From JALZKA01 sp963721645 (GTDB lineage: Bacteria > Actinomycetota > Thermoleophilia > Solirubrobacterales > 70-9), in NCBI GenBank assembly GCA_963721645.1, contig CAVRJK010000002.1, positions 1,240,001 to 1,304,000 of the forward strand: DNA of 64,000 nucleotides. Reading direction: 5' to 3'. Positions 8,054 to 16,122 of the stretch are shown here, piece by piece (within the stretch, counting starts at the first letter, position 1; every line of letters starts with the position of its first letter). The notes beneath the pieces are model-generated. The model was given only the letters and a program-made list of their open reading frames with translations, was not told the origin of the DNA and did not search any database. The position numbers and the translations under genes were made by a program.

Positions 8054-9022
8054 GTGTCTGAAGATCTCGCAGTCGAGGCTCGCGGCCTCACAAAGACCTA
8101 TAAGGACGTTGAGGCCCTGCGCGGCATCGACCTGCGTGTTGAGCGCGGAACCGTGCTCGGGCTCCTCGGCCCAAACGGAGCCGGAAAGACGACCGCCGTC
8201 CGCATCCTGACAACGCTCTTGCCGCCGTCAGCGGGGACCGCCACGGTGATGGGCCTGGACGTCGAGAGGGACGCTGCCGAACTCCGCGCGCAGATCGGGC
8301 TGGCGGGGCAGAACGCGGCCGTGGACGAGAACCTGACGGGGTTCGAAAACCTGGAGATGGTCGGCCGCCTCTATCACCTCGGCAAGGAGCGCGCGGGCCT
8401 TAGGGCGCGCGCACTGCTGGACCGTTTTGAACTGGACGAGGCCGGCGACCGGCTCGTGAAGACGTACTCGGGAGGCATGCGCAGGCGGCTCGATCTCGCC
8501 GCCGCCCTCGTTGCAGAGCCACCGGTGATCTTCCTCGACGAGCCGACCACAGGCCTGGATCCGCGTAGTCGGAACTCGCTCTGGGAGACGATCGAGGCAA
8601 TGGTCGAAGAGGGGACGACGGTGCTCCTCACCACTCAGTACCTGGATGAGGCCGACCGGCTTGCCGACCGGATCGCGGTCCTTGACCACGGCGAGGTGAT
8701 TGCCGAAGGGACATCGGACGAACTGAAGGACATGGTCGGCGGCGAGCGGATCGAGGTGACGCTCGGGGATGGTTCAGATGCCGACACTGCGGTCGCGACG
8801 CTTACTGAGATCTCCCAGGAAACGCCGAAGTGCGCCGACGGTGTTGTGAGCGTGCCGCTTGATCGTGAGCGCACATCGATCTCAGATGTCGTGCGGCGTC
8901 TCGACTCCGCCGGCGTGGATGTTCGCGATCTGGCCGTTCGCCGTCCGACGCTGGACGATGTCTTCATCTCGCTAACCGGGCACGCTGCCGAGGCTCCCGA
9001 AGACGCGGAGGAGTCGGACTGA
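8054..9022 (+). CDS. ABC transporter ATP-binding protein, DrrA-like
   Basis: 322 residues from the GTG at 8054 (VSEDLAVEARGLTKTY); the frame is open further upstream, but homology to ABC ATPases begins here. Walker A GPNGAGKTT, signature YSGGMRRRLDLAAAL, Walker B VIFLDEPTTGLD and H-loop-region TTQYLDEADRLADRI are all present. The C-terminal extension (RRPTLDDVFISLTGH) is typical of DrrA/NodI-type drug or lipid export ATPases. Its stop overlaps the permease start (TGATG at 9020-9024), so the two are translationally coupled and form one exporter with two copies of each subunit. Confidence 0.92.
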   Translation: MSEDLAVEARGLTKTYKDVEALRGIDLRVERGTVLGLLGPNGAGKTTAVRILTTLLPPSAGTATVMGLDVERDAAELRAQIGLAGQNAAVDENLTGFENLEMVGRLYHLGKERAGLRARALLDRFELDEAGDRLVKTYSGGMRRRLDLAAALVAEPPVIFLDEPTTGLDPRSRNSLWETIEAMVEEGTTVLLTTQYLDEADRLADRIAVLDHGEVIAEGTSDELKDMVGGERIEVTLGDGSDADTAVATLTEISQETPKCADGVVSVPLDRERTSISDVVRRLDSAGVDVRDLAVRRPTLDDVFISLTGHAAEAPEDAEESD

Positions 9023-9792
9023 TGGGCCACGCGATCTCCGACACCCTCGTCCTGGCCAAACGCAACCTGATCAGAATCGTCCGCGCGCCGGACCTGCTGA
9101 CGGCTTTCACGATCCAGCCGGTGATGTTCGTGCTGCTGTTCGTCTACGTGTTCGGCGGCGCCATCCAGGTCCCGCCCCACTTCGACAGCTATGCCGATTT
9201 CCTGATCCCCGGGATCCTGGTGCAAAACATCGCCTTCGGCGGCTTCGCGACGGCACTCGGCCTCTCGGCGGATCTGCAGCTGGGCCTGATCGACCGCTTC
9301 CGCTCGTTGCCGATGGCGCGGTCTGCCGTGCTCGCCGGCAGGACGATCGCCGACATCGCGACAAACGTGCTGTCGATGACGATCGTGACCGTGGTCGGCC
9401 TGCTTGTCGGCTTCGCGTTCGACGCGCCGATCCAGAACATCCTCCTGGGGGTGCTCCTGATGATCATGCTGGGATACGCCTTCTCCTGGGTGTTCGCCTA
9501 CATCGGGATGATCGCCTCGACGCCCGAATCAGCGAACGCGATCGGCTTTTTGACGATCTTTCCCCTCACGTTCATCTCGTCGGCCTTCGTTCCGGTCGAA
9601 TCGATGCCGGCGGCGCTTCAGGCGTTCGCGGAAGTCAACCCGTTCACGACCGCCGTGGACGCCATGCGCCACCTCTGGCAGAGCGCGCCGGCGAACACTG
9701 ATGTCTGGGTCGCATTCCTGGAGACGATCGTGATCACGGTCGTGTTCTTCTTCATCTCGACGGCTACGTACCGGCGCGCGACTGCGAAATGA
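9022..9792 (+). CDS. ABC-2 type permease, DrrB-like
   Basis: 256 residues with six predicted membrane segments. The N-terminal AKRNLIRIVRAPDLLTAFTIQPVMFVLLF and the central RFRSLPMARSAVLAGRTIAD are hallmark motifs of the ABC-2 membrane family. It pairs with the overlapping ATPase upstream in an exporter, probably for a hydrophobic drug, lipid or glycolipid. The next gene (EamA exporter) begins 22 bp downstream, so it may share the transcript. Confidence 0.92.
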   Translation: MGHAISDTLVLAKRNLIRIVRAPDLLTAFTIQPVMFVLLFVYVFGGAIQVPPHFDSYADFLIPGILVQNIAFGGFATALGLSADLQLGLIDRFRSLPMARSAVLAGRTIADIATNVLSMTIVTVVGLLVGFAFDAPIQNILLGVLLMIMLGYAFSWVFAYIGMIASTPESANAIGFLTIFPLTFISSAFVPVESMPAALQAFAEVNPFTTAVDAMRHLWQSAPANTDVWVAFLETIVITVVFFFISTATYRRATAK

Positions 9793-9814
9793 CTTTTGAC
9801 CGGAGCGTGCCCCG

Positions 9815-10669
9815 GTGAAGGGCTCGCGCGGCACCGCGGCGACTCTCGTAATCGGCGGGATCGTCTCGATCCAGGTCGGTGCTGCGATCGCGACGACCCT
9901 CTTCGACGAGATCGGGCCCGGAGGCGCCGTCTTCCTGCGCATCTTCTTCGCGGCGATCGTGTTGATGGCGCTCTGGCGGCCCGCCCTGCGCATTCCCGAA
10001 GCAGGGGCGAAGGACGTCCTTGCGCTCGGGCTGCTGCTGGGGGTGATGAACCTGACTTTCTACGAGGCGCTCGACCGCATTCCGCTCGGCATCGCCGTGA
10101 CTCTCGAGTTCGTGGGCCCGCTGACCGTCGCGGTCGTCGGCTCGCGGCGCCGGCGAGATCTGATCTGGGTCGCACTGGCAGCGACCGGACTCCTTTGCCT
10201 CACGCCCACCCCGGGCTCGGGTTTGGACGCTCTGGGCTGCGCCTTCGCCCTGTTCGCCGGTGCGTGTTGGGGGCTCTACATCATCGTCACGGCCCGCGTC
10301 GGGCGTGCGCTGCCTGGCGGGGCCGGACTCGCGGTCGCGATGGCCATCGCCGCGGCAGTCACGCTGCCGTTCGGCCTTGCCGACGGCGCCGGCAACCTTT
10401 TCGACGCAGAGCTCCTGGCGATCGCGTTCGGCGTCGCGATGCTGAGCTCGGCGATTCCCTACTCGCTGGAGCTGGAGGCGCTGCGCCGTTTGCCCGAATC
10501 GACCTTCGGAGTCCTGATGAGCATCGAGCCTGCCGTTGCGGCCACGGCCGGCTTCGTAGTGCTCGGTCAGAGCCTGGAACCTCGCGAGATCGTGGCGATC
10601 GGCCTGGTGCTGGCGGCAAGTGCCGGGGCGCTCAGCGCCGCCGGCCAATCCGAGCCTCTACCACCCTGA
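9815..10669 (+). CDS. EamA/DMT-superfamily exporter, RhtA-like
   Basis: 284 residues with ten predicted membrane helices in two EamA repeats. Motifs GGAVFLRIFFAA, LGVMNLTFYEALDRIPLGIAV and the second-half SSAIPYSLELEALRRLP match the RhtA (threonine/homoserine exporter) branch. Start is the GTG at 9815 with GGAG about ten bases upstream. Substrate could be amino acids or related metabolites; not decided by sequence. Confidence 0.88.
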   Translation: MKGSRGTAATLVIGGIVSIQVGAAIATTLFDEIGPGGAVFLRIFFAAIVLMALWRPALRIPEAGAKDVLALGLLLGVMNLTFYEALDRIPLGIAVTLEFVGPLTVAVVGSRRRRDLIWVALAATGLLCLTPTPGSGLDALGCAFALFAGACWGLYIIVTARVGRALPGGAGLAVAMAIAAAVTLPFGLADGAGNLFDAELLAIAFGVAMLSSAIPYSLELEALRRLPESTFGVLMSIEPAVAATAGFVVLGQSLEPREIVAIGLVLAASAGALSAAGQSEPLPP

Positions 10670-10704
10670 AATCGGGCCTGACCGGTGCCAGACCCCTCTG
10701 AGGT

Positions 10705-10911
10705 CTAGCGAGGGCCTTCGGGCGGCGGCGTTCCCTCGGGGCGCGGCGAGTGACCGGGGCAGCGAAGGACGGGCAAGGGCGGGTAGCGCGGGTAGCTGGC
10801 ATCGACACGGGCGAGGTCGCACATCGAAAACGCCGATCCGCGCGTGTTTCGAATGAGACGCTGATGCGCGCAGGACGAGCACAGGCCGGCGGGCTGTCGG
10901 GGAGGGCTCAC
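10705..10911 (-). CDS. Small conserved Cys-rich protein, probably zinc-binding
   Basis: 68 residues from a GTG at 10911. Four cysteines lie in the order LCSSCAHQRLIRNTRGS, MCDLARVD, YPPLPVLRCPGH. This CxxC-Cx(n)-C arrangement with RYPPLPVLRCPG is a pattern I recognise from short hypothetical proteins of actinobacteria, and it may form a small zinc knuckle. No clear Shine-Dalgarno. A GATAAT hexamer lies only about ten bases upstream, which could suit a near-leaderless transcript. It runs opposite to the flanking transporter genes. Function unknown. Confidence 0.6.
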   Translation of the reverse strand: MSPPRQPAGLCSSCAHQRLIRNTRGSAFSMCDLARVDASYPRYPPLPVLRCPGHSPRPEGTPPPEGPR

Positions 10912-10975
10912 GGGCTCATTATCGCGCCCTAAGTGCCCGCAGCGGCCAATACTTCACTTCGTATAGTAAGAGGGA

Positions 10976-12757
10976 GTGGCATCACTCTGGCGATTGTTCG
11001 GCTTCTTGCGCCCGTACAAGCGGGAGGCTCTGGGATCGCTGCTCTTCGCCTGGCTGGCAATGGGGGTGACGGTGCTGATCCCTCTCTTCATCGGGAAGGC
11101 CGTCGATGCCATCTCGGGCGCGGACCTCGACAAGGATGCGCTCTGGCCGCTCGCACTCGCGATCCTGGGCGCGGGCGTCTTGCGTCTGGGCCTCACGGTC
11201 GTGCGGCGGATCATCGCCGGGAAGGTGTCCGTCGCGGTCGAGTTCGACCTGCGAGAGCGCATGTACGCCCAGCTCCAGAGGCTGGAACTGGGTTTCTTCG
11301 ACACCCAGCAGACGGGCCAGCTGATGTCGCGCGCAACCGTCGATCTGCAGTCGATCCGATTCTTTTTGGGCTACGGACTGATCTTTTTGACGCAGAACTT
11401 CCTGACGATCATCCTCGCAAGCATCGTCATGTTCGCGATCGATCCGCTCTTGGCCGCGCTCGCGCTCGCGCCCGTGCCGATAGTCGTCGCAACCGCTGCC
11501 CGCTACAGCCGGCTCAGCCGTCCGGCTCTGCAAGAGGTGCAGCAGCGCCTTGCCGAGCTCACGGCCGAGGCCGAGGAGAGCGTGTCCGGAATCCGAGTGG
11601 TCAAGGCGTTTGCCCGCGAGGAGCACATGCTGCATCGTTTCCAGCGCTCGGTCGGCCGCGTTTTCGACCAGAACGTGTACTCCACGCGGCTCCGCGCGTT
11701 CTACAACCCGTTGATGGGGTTCTTGCCCTCGATCGGACTGGCGGTCGTGCTGTTTGTAGGGGGCAACTCGGTGATCAACGACGACATCACGCTGGGCCAG
11801 TTCACCGCCTTCTACGCCTACGTGATCATGCTGACGGGCCCGATGCGGATGCTGGGGACCTCGCTGGGGATGGCGCAGAGGGCTGCCGCGTCGGGAAACC
11901 GCATGTTCGAGATCCTCGACCGCGAACCGCGGATCGAAAGCGCACCGGACGCGCCCCTCCTTCCCGAAGGCCGGGGCCAGGTCGAGCTGCACGACGTGAC
12001 GCTCACCTACGGCGAGACGGGCGCCGAACCCGCGCTCGAGAGCGTGTCGATGGCGGTCGCTGCGGGGTCGACCGTCGCGCTGGTGGGCCCAACGGGTTCG
12101 GGTAAGACGAGCCTTGTCGCGCTCCTCGCGCGTCTTTACGACCCGACTTCCGGCTCTGTCTCGATCGACGGGGCCGATCTGCGCGAGGTGGACGTTGCCT
12201 CGCTCAGGCGCTCCGTTTCGTTCGTTGCGGACGAGAGCTTTCTGTTCTCCGCGTCGGTCGCGGAGAACATCGCATACGCGCGGCCCGAGGCCACGCAGCA
12301 GGAGATCGAACGGGCGGCGGGGCTTGCTCAGGCTCACGACTTCATCGGCCGGCTCCCCGACGGGTACGAGACGGTCGTTGGCGACCGGGGTCTCACGCTC
12401 TCCGGTGGGCAGCGCCAGCGCGTCGCGATCGCTCGCGCGCTGCTTGCCGACCCGCGAATTCTGATCCTTGACGACGCGACGTCGTCGGTGGATGCGCGCA
12501 CTGAGGCCGAGATCAAGCGCGGGCTCGCCGAGGTGATGCGGGGGAGGACGACGTTCGTGGTCGCGCACCGTCTTTCCACGATCTCGCTTGCGGATGAGAT
12601 CGTGGTGATGGATCAAGGCCGGGTGGTCGATCGCGGCAGGCACGACGAGCTGCTCGAGCGCTGCGAGCTCTATCGCGAGATCGCGGAGCACGGCTGCGAG
12701 GACTCCGTGTTCTTGCAACGCGACCTGGAGGAGCGCGAGGAGGTGGCCCGCCTGTGA
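10976..12757 (+). CDS. ABC exporter half-transporter, degenerate-site subunit
   Basis: 593 residues: a six-helix type IV exporter membrane domain (1-300), then an NBD with Walker A GPTGSGKTS and an intact LSGGQRQRVAIARAL signature. The Walker B runs LILDDATSSVD, so the catalytic glutamate is aspartate, and the Q-loop glutamine position reads FVADESFLF. The H-switch (VAHRLST) is kept. These changes mark the catalytically impaired subunit of a heterodimer. It starts at GTG 10976, preceded very closely by AGAGGG, and a TATAGT hexamer at 10962 may be a -10 element. Its stop overlaps the partner gene. Likely exports lipids, drugs or peptides. Confidence 0.92.
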   Translation: MASLWRLFGFLRPYKREALGSLLFAWLAMGVTVLIPLFIGKAVDAISGADLDKDALWPLALAILGAGVLRLGLTVVRRIIAGKVSVAVEFDLRERMYAQLQRLELGFFDTQQTGQLMSRATVDLQSIRFFLGYGLIFLTQNFLTIILASIVMFAIDPLLAALALAPVPIVVATAARYSRLSRPALQEVQQRLAELTAEAEESVSGIRVVKAFAREEHMLHRFQRSVGRVFDQNVYSTRLRAFYNPLMGFLPSIGLAVVLFVGGNSVINDDITLGQFTAFYAYVIMLTGPMRMLGTSLGMAQRAAASGNRMFEILDREPRIESAPDAPLLPEGRGQVELHDVTLTYGETGAEPALESVSMAVAAGSTVALVGPTGSGKTSLVALLARLYDPTSGSVSIDGADLREVDVASLRRSVSFVADESFLFSASVAENIAYARPEATQQEIERAAGLAQAHDFIGRLPDGYETVVGDRGLTLSGGQRQRVAIARALLADPRILILDDATSSVDARTEAEIKRGLAEVMRGRTTFVVAHRLSTISLADEIVVMDQGRVVDRGRHDELLERCELYREIAEHGCEDSVFLQRDLEEREEVARL

Positions 12758-14592
12758 ACAGTGGCTCCCGCATGGGCGGAACGATCGAGATGTTCAAGGA
12801 CCTCTGGCGTGTGATCCGGGGCGAGGACGAGCGCGGCCGCAAGGTGCGTTGGATGCTTGGCCTCCTTCGCCCGTACCGAAAGCAGGTGTGGCTGATGTTC
12901 GGAACGCTCATCGTGGCCACGGCGGCGGGGCTGGCGCCTCCCTACCTTGCCGGACGGGCGATCGACGACGGGATCACGGCTGGTGACCAGAGCGCCCTGG
13001 CGATGATCGTGGCCATATTCCTCGTTTCGGCGACGCTGTTTTGGGCCGCGAGCTATGCGCAGACGTATCTCGTGGGCTGGGTGGGGCAGCGGGCCCTCCA
13101 GGATCTGCGTACGCGGATCTACCAGCACCTCCAGGCAATGTCGATTGGATTCTTCACGCGCCGCAAGACCGGGGTGCTGATCTCGCGGCTCACCAACGAC
13201 GTGCAGGCGCTCGACTCGCTGGTCACGGACGGGATCGTGACCCTGTTCCAGTCGACCCTGACGCTTGTGGGTGTCGTGGTCATCCTGCTTCTCCTCGACG
13301 TGCCGTTGGCACTGGTGGTCTTCTTGACGTTCCCCCTCCTTCTCATCGCGAGCGTGGTCTTCCGGGTGATCTCGGCGGACGCCTACCGGCTGACGCGGGA
13401 AAAGATCGCGAACATCACCGCTTATCTGCAGGAGTCGCTCTCCGGAGTGCGGATCGTGCGGAGCTTCGGCCAGGAGAGCCGGCACATCGGGCGCATGACC
13501 GAGCTGAACGCGGAGAACCGCGAGGCCAACATGCGGACGGTCTACCTGAACGCCTCCTACTTCCCGGCGGTCGAGCTCCTCTCGGCGATCGGAACGGCGG
13601 CGATCATCCTTTACGGCGGGTACCAGGTCATCGAAGGAGACATCGCAGTCGGCGTGGTGGTCGCCTTTATCGGCTATCTGAACCAGTTCTTCGATCCGAT
13701 TCAGCAGATCTCGCAGCTCTATACGACGTATCAGCAGGGGATGGCGGCTCTCGACAAGATCTTCGACCTCCTCGACACACGTCCCGACATGGTTGACAAG
13801 CCCGACGCCATCGATCCGGGAGACATACGCGGCGAGATCGAGCTGCGGAACGTCTGGTTCTCGTACGCCGGCGGAGGCGATGCGCGCGAGGTGACGGCGA
13901 ACGACGAGTGGGCTACGCGCGGGATCGACCTGCACATTCCCGCTGGGCAGACGGTCGCTCTCGTCGGCGAGACGGGCGCGGGCAAGTCGACGCTCGCGAA
14001 GCTCGTCGCCCGCTTTTACGACCCGCAGCGAGGCGAAGTGCTCGTGGACGGGAACGATGTGCGGGATCTGGACTCCTCGGCGCTTCGGAGCCGGCTCGGG
14101 ATCGTGCCGCAGGAGGGCTACCTGTTCTCTGGCACGGTGCGCGACAACGTTGCGTTCGGGCGTCCTGACGCTCCGAATGAAGACATCGAGGAGGCTGTGC
14201 GTGCCGTGGGCGCCGAGCCGTTCGTCGCACGGCTGCCGAAAGGCCTTGACACCGAGATCGGCGAGCGGGGCGTCCAGCTTTCAGCCGGGCAGCGCCAGCT
14301 TGTCTCGTTTGCCAGGGCGCTTTTGGCCGAGCCTCGCATCCTGATCCTCGACGAGGCGACCTCCAACGTGGACGTGCGGACTGAGCGGGTGATCGAGGAG
14401 GCTCTCGCGCGCCTGCTTCACGGACGCTCGGCGATCGTGATCGCGCACCGCCTCTCCACGATTCGGCGTGCGGGAAAGATCGTGGTTTTGGAACACGGCC
14501 GGATCGTCGAGGCCGGAACGCACGATGAGCTGATTGAGGCGGATGGCGCCTACGCGCGCCTCTACGGCGCCTGGGCCGAGGTTGCCGCCTAA
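12754..14592 (+). CDS. ABC exporter half-transporter, partner subunit with catalytic glutamate
   Basis: 612 residues, membrane domain then NBD. Walker A GETGAGKST, Q-loop PQEGYLF, Walker B LILDEATSNVD with the catalytic Glu, H-switch IAHRLST. The signature is LSAGQRQLVSFARAL, with Ala for the first Gly; this is the subunit whose signature faces the degenerate Walker B of the partner. So the pair has one full ATP site and one degenerate site, as in TM287/288- and BmrCD-type exporters. The GTG start at 12754 overlaps the upstream TGA by 4 bp. Its TAA shares bases with the stop codon of the convergent gene. Confidence 0.93.
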   Translation: MNSGSRMGGTIEMFKDLWRVIRGEDERGRKVRWMLGLLRPYRKQVWLMFGTLIVATAAGLAPPYLAGRAIDDGITAGDQSALAMIVAIFLVSATLFWAASYAQTYLVGWVGQRALQDLRTRIYQHLQAMSIGFFTRRKTGVLISRLTNDVQALDSLVTDGIVTLFQSTLTLVGVVVILLLLDVPLALVVFLTFPLLLIASVVFRVISADAYRLTREKIANITAYLQESLSGVRIVRSFGQESRHIGRMTELNAENREANMRTVYLNASYFPAVELLSAIGTAAIILYGGYQVIEGDIAVGVVVAFIGYLNQFFDPIQQISQLYTTYQQGMAALDKIFDLLDTRPDMVDKPDAIDPGDIRGEIELRNVWFSYAGGGDAREVTANDEWATRGIDLHIPAGQTVALVGETGAGKSTLAKLVARFYDPQRGEVLVDGNDVRDLDSSALRSRLGIVPQEGYLFSGTVRDNVAFGRPDAPNEDIEEAVRAVGAEPFVARLPKGLDTEIGERGVQLSAGQRQLVSFARALLAEPRILILDEATSNVDVRTERVIEEALARLLHGRSAIVIAHRLSTIRRAGKIVVLEHGRIVEAGTHDELIEADGAYARLYGAWAEVAA

Positions 14593-15290
14593 GGCGTGAT
14601 GCCGCCGCCCGTGTCGCCCGTATCGGCGGGCGGAGTTTCGGCAGGCGGGGTGACGGTCGTGTCGGCGGGCGGAGTCACGGTCGTGTCGGTCGGCGCGATG
14701 CCCCCACCGGTGTCGGTCGTAGCGTCGGCCGCGTTGCCTCCACCTCCGGTGGGCGCCTCGCCGGCATCCAGGAATTGGCCGCAGTCGGCAAAGCCCGCGC
14801 CCTCGCCCGATGCGCGGGCGTCCACCTCGGCGGTGTCGATGTCGAGCTGAGCGGCGTCCTGGGCGGCGACGTCTCCTGACTTGATGGCCTGTGACTTGGC
14901 CCGGAGCGCAGAAACGACAGCGCCCAGGTCGTTCAAGAATTTGCTGACCTGCTGCGACTCCTCGGCAGGCTCGAGAGTCTGGAGGTCGTTCAGCTCCTGT
15001 CGCGTGATTACGAACTCCTGTTGCGCCGCTGTCGCGACGTCTGCGGGGTCAAGCTCGCTCACGGCGAGGTTTGCCGGGCGGCAGATCGCGTCTGCCTGCT
15101 CGATGTACTGCTCAGGCGTAAGCGCGGCGCCGGTTTCACCGGATGCGCCGGTCGTGGTGGTCTGCGATACGGGCTCAGGATCGTCATCGCCCCCGCAGCT
15201 CTTTACGAGCAGCACGAAGATTATGAAGAAGGCAACAAGCCCACCCAGCGCCACGAGGCGCCGGCGCATATAGATGTCCATCTCAGCCAT
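14589..15290 (-). CDS. Membrane-anchored protein with Thr/Pro/Gly-rich C-terminal repeats
   Basis: 233 residues. One N-terminal membrane segment (residues 9-27, LVALGGLVAFFIIFVLLV) is followed directly by KSCGGDDD, so lipidation at the Cys is possible but the lipobox is poor. A ~110-residue extracellular helical domain has one Cys pair (AICRPAN and ADCGQF). The last 45 residues repeat TDTTVTPPADTTVTPP-type units, likely a wall-spanning or glycosylated tail. It converges on the ABC exporter gene: its TAG (14589-14591) and the exporter's TAA (14590-14592) overlap. No family recognised. Confidence 0.65.
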   Translation of the reverse strand: MAEMDIYMRRRLVALGGLVAFFIIFVLLVKSCGGDDDPEPVSQTTTTGASGETGAALTPEQYIEQADAICRPANLAVSELDPADVATAAQQEFVITRQELNDLQTLEPAEESQQVSKFLNDLGAVVSALRAKSQAIKSGDVAAQDAAQLDIDTAEVDARASGEGAGFADCGQFLDAGEAPTGGGGNAADATTDTGGGIAPTDTTVTPPADTTVTPPAETPPADTGDTGGGITP

Positions 15291-15368
15291 CTACCAATCC
15301 ACCGTAAAGCGTCACTTCACCGTATACCCCCATTCTCCTGCGCCGACTCGTCAACGCACGCCACTCGC

Positions 15369-15968
15369 TCAATCAGGCCTTCGTGGCCTCTTTCGTCGGC
15401 GGTGGCCGTTCCGACCCCCGTACGTGTCCGTCTGTGAATGGCAGTTTGGGCACAGCATCTCGAGATTCTCGAGCCGGTTGTCGGTGCCGTCGCCGTTCTT
15501 GTGATGGAGCTGGATGCCGAGCTTTCGGCCGCGCCAGTGAGTTATCCCGCATTGCTCACAGCGGTCTTCCTTTATGCCTTCGCTGATCAAGCGCTTCTTG
15601 CGGCCGTCGCGGCCATCCCGAGAGCTTCCCTCGCAGAAAAGGACGCCGAGTTCGCGAGCACGCGGGCGAGGTCTGATGTCACCGCGAGCCACTGCCTGGG
15701 ACCAAGTGCTGCCGTGAAAGCCGAACCTCTCCTGGCACTGCTTCATGGACAACCCGGCATCGTGCGCTTCCTGGATCTTCTGCCAGTCGTAGCGTCGAGC
15801 AAACGTGTCGTTGGCAGGAAGTCCGATCCTGCGCGCGTGGTAGGCGACCGTGCTCTTGGTCGCGCCGATCTTGGCCGCGATCTGCGAGTAGGACAGTCCC
15901 TGCCGGCGCAGGTCAGCTACCAGTTCGCGCGTGTCGCCGGGGGGTCGAATTGGTCCGGATTTCGACAT
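15369..15968 (-). CDS. HNH endonuclease with two N-terminal helix-turn-helix segments, probably SOS-controlled
   Basis: 199 residues from the ATG at 15966-15968. Two HTH-like segments come first (LSYSQIAAKIGATKSTVAYH, then LSMKQCQERFGFHGSTWSQA), consistent with specific DNA recognition. The nuclease core has CEQC, the HNH motif LHHKNGDGTDNRLENLEMLC and CPNCHSQT, so a zinc-stapled HNH fold. Upstream ATG 16007 is possible but would place the LexA palindrome inside the CDS, so I prefer 15968. The gene lies just downstream of tRNA-Gln on the same strand, a common place for mobile DNA. It could be a homing-type, phage-derived or repair nuclease. Confidence 0.82.
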   Translation of the reverse strand: MSKSGPIRPPGDTRELVADLRRQGLSYSQIAAKIGATKSTVAYHARRIGLPANDTFARRYDWQKIQEAHDAGLSMKQCQERFGFHGSTWSQAVARGDIRPRPRARELGVLFCEGSSRDGRDGRKKRLISEGIKEDRCEQCGITHWRGRKLGIQLHHKNGDGTDNRLENLEMLCPNCHSQTDTYGGRNGHRRRKRPRRPD

Positions 15969-15970
15969 TA

Positions 15971-15986
15971 GCGAACATATGTTCGC
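15971..15986. promoter_or_regulatory. LexA (SOS) box upstream of the HNH endonuclease gene
   Basis: GCGAACATATGTTCGC is a perfect 16-bp palindrome containing CGAAC-N4-GTTCG, the LexA/DinR operator of Gram-positive bacteria. It ends two bases before the proposed ATG, where LexA would block transcription. Confidence 0.75.
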
Positions 15987-16018
15987 ATACCGATCGGTCG
16001 GAACCAAGGCCGATTTAA

Positions 16019-16091
16019 CTCCGGGGCAAGGACTCGAACCTTGAATTCCAGTACCAGAAACTGGCGAGTTGCCGGATTACTCCACCCCGGA
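16019..16091 (-). tRNA. tRNA-Gln (CUG anticodon)
   Basis: Read on the minus strand: acceptor TCCGGGG/CCCCGGA, D arm GAGT/ACTC, anticodon stem CCAGT/ACTGG with loop TTCTGGT (anticodon CTG), T arm CAAGG-TTCGAGT-CCTTG. Discriminator G, as usual for tRNA-Gln; CCA is not encoded. Confidence 0.95.
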
Positions 16092-16122
16092 AGGTGCGGC
16101 CATGAAGATAGCGCCCGCCACG

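Noticed and set aside
10933..12105. 390-codon frame overlapping the ABC exporter on the same strand
   Set aside because: Low-complexity Arg/Ala/Gly translation; the other frame has all ABC motifs.
10982..12718. 578-codon open frame antisense to the ABC exporter
   Set aside because: Composition is Arg/Gln/His-rich without domains; it mirrors the codons of a real gene.
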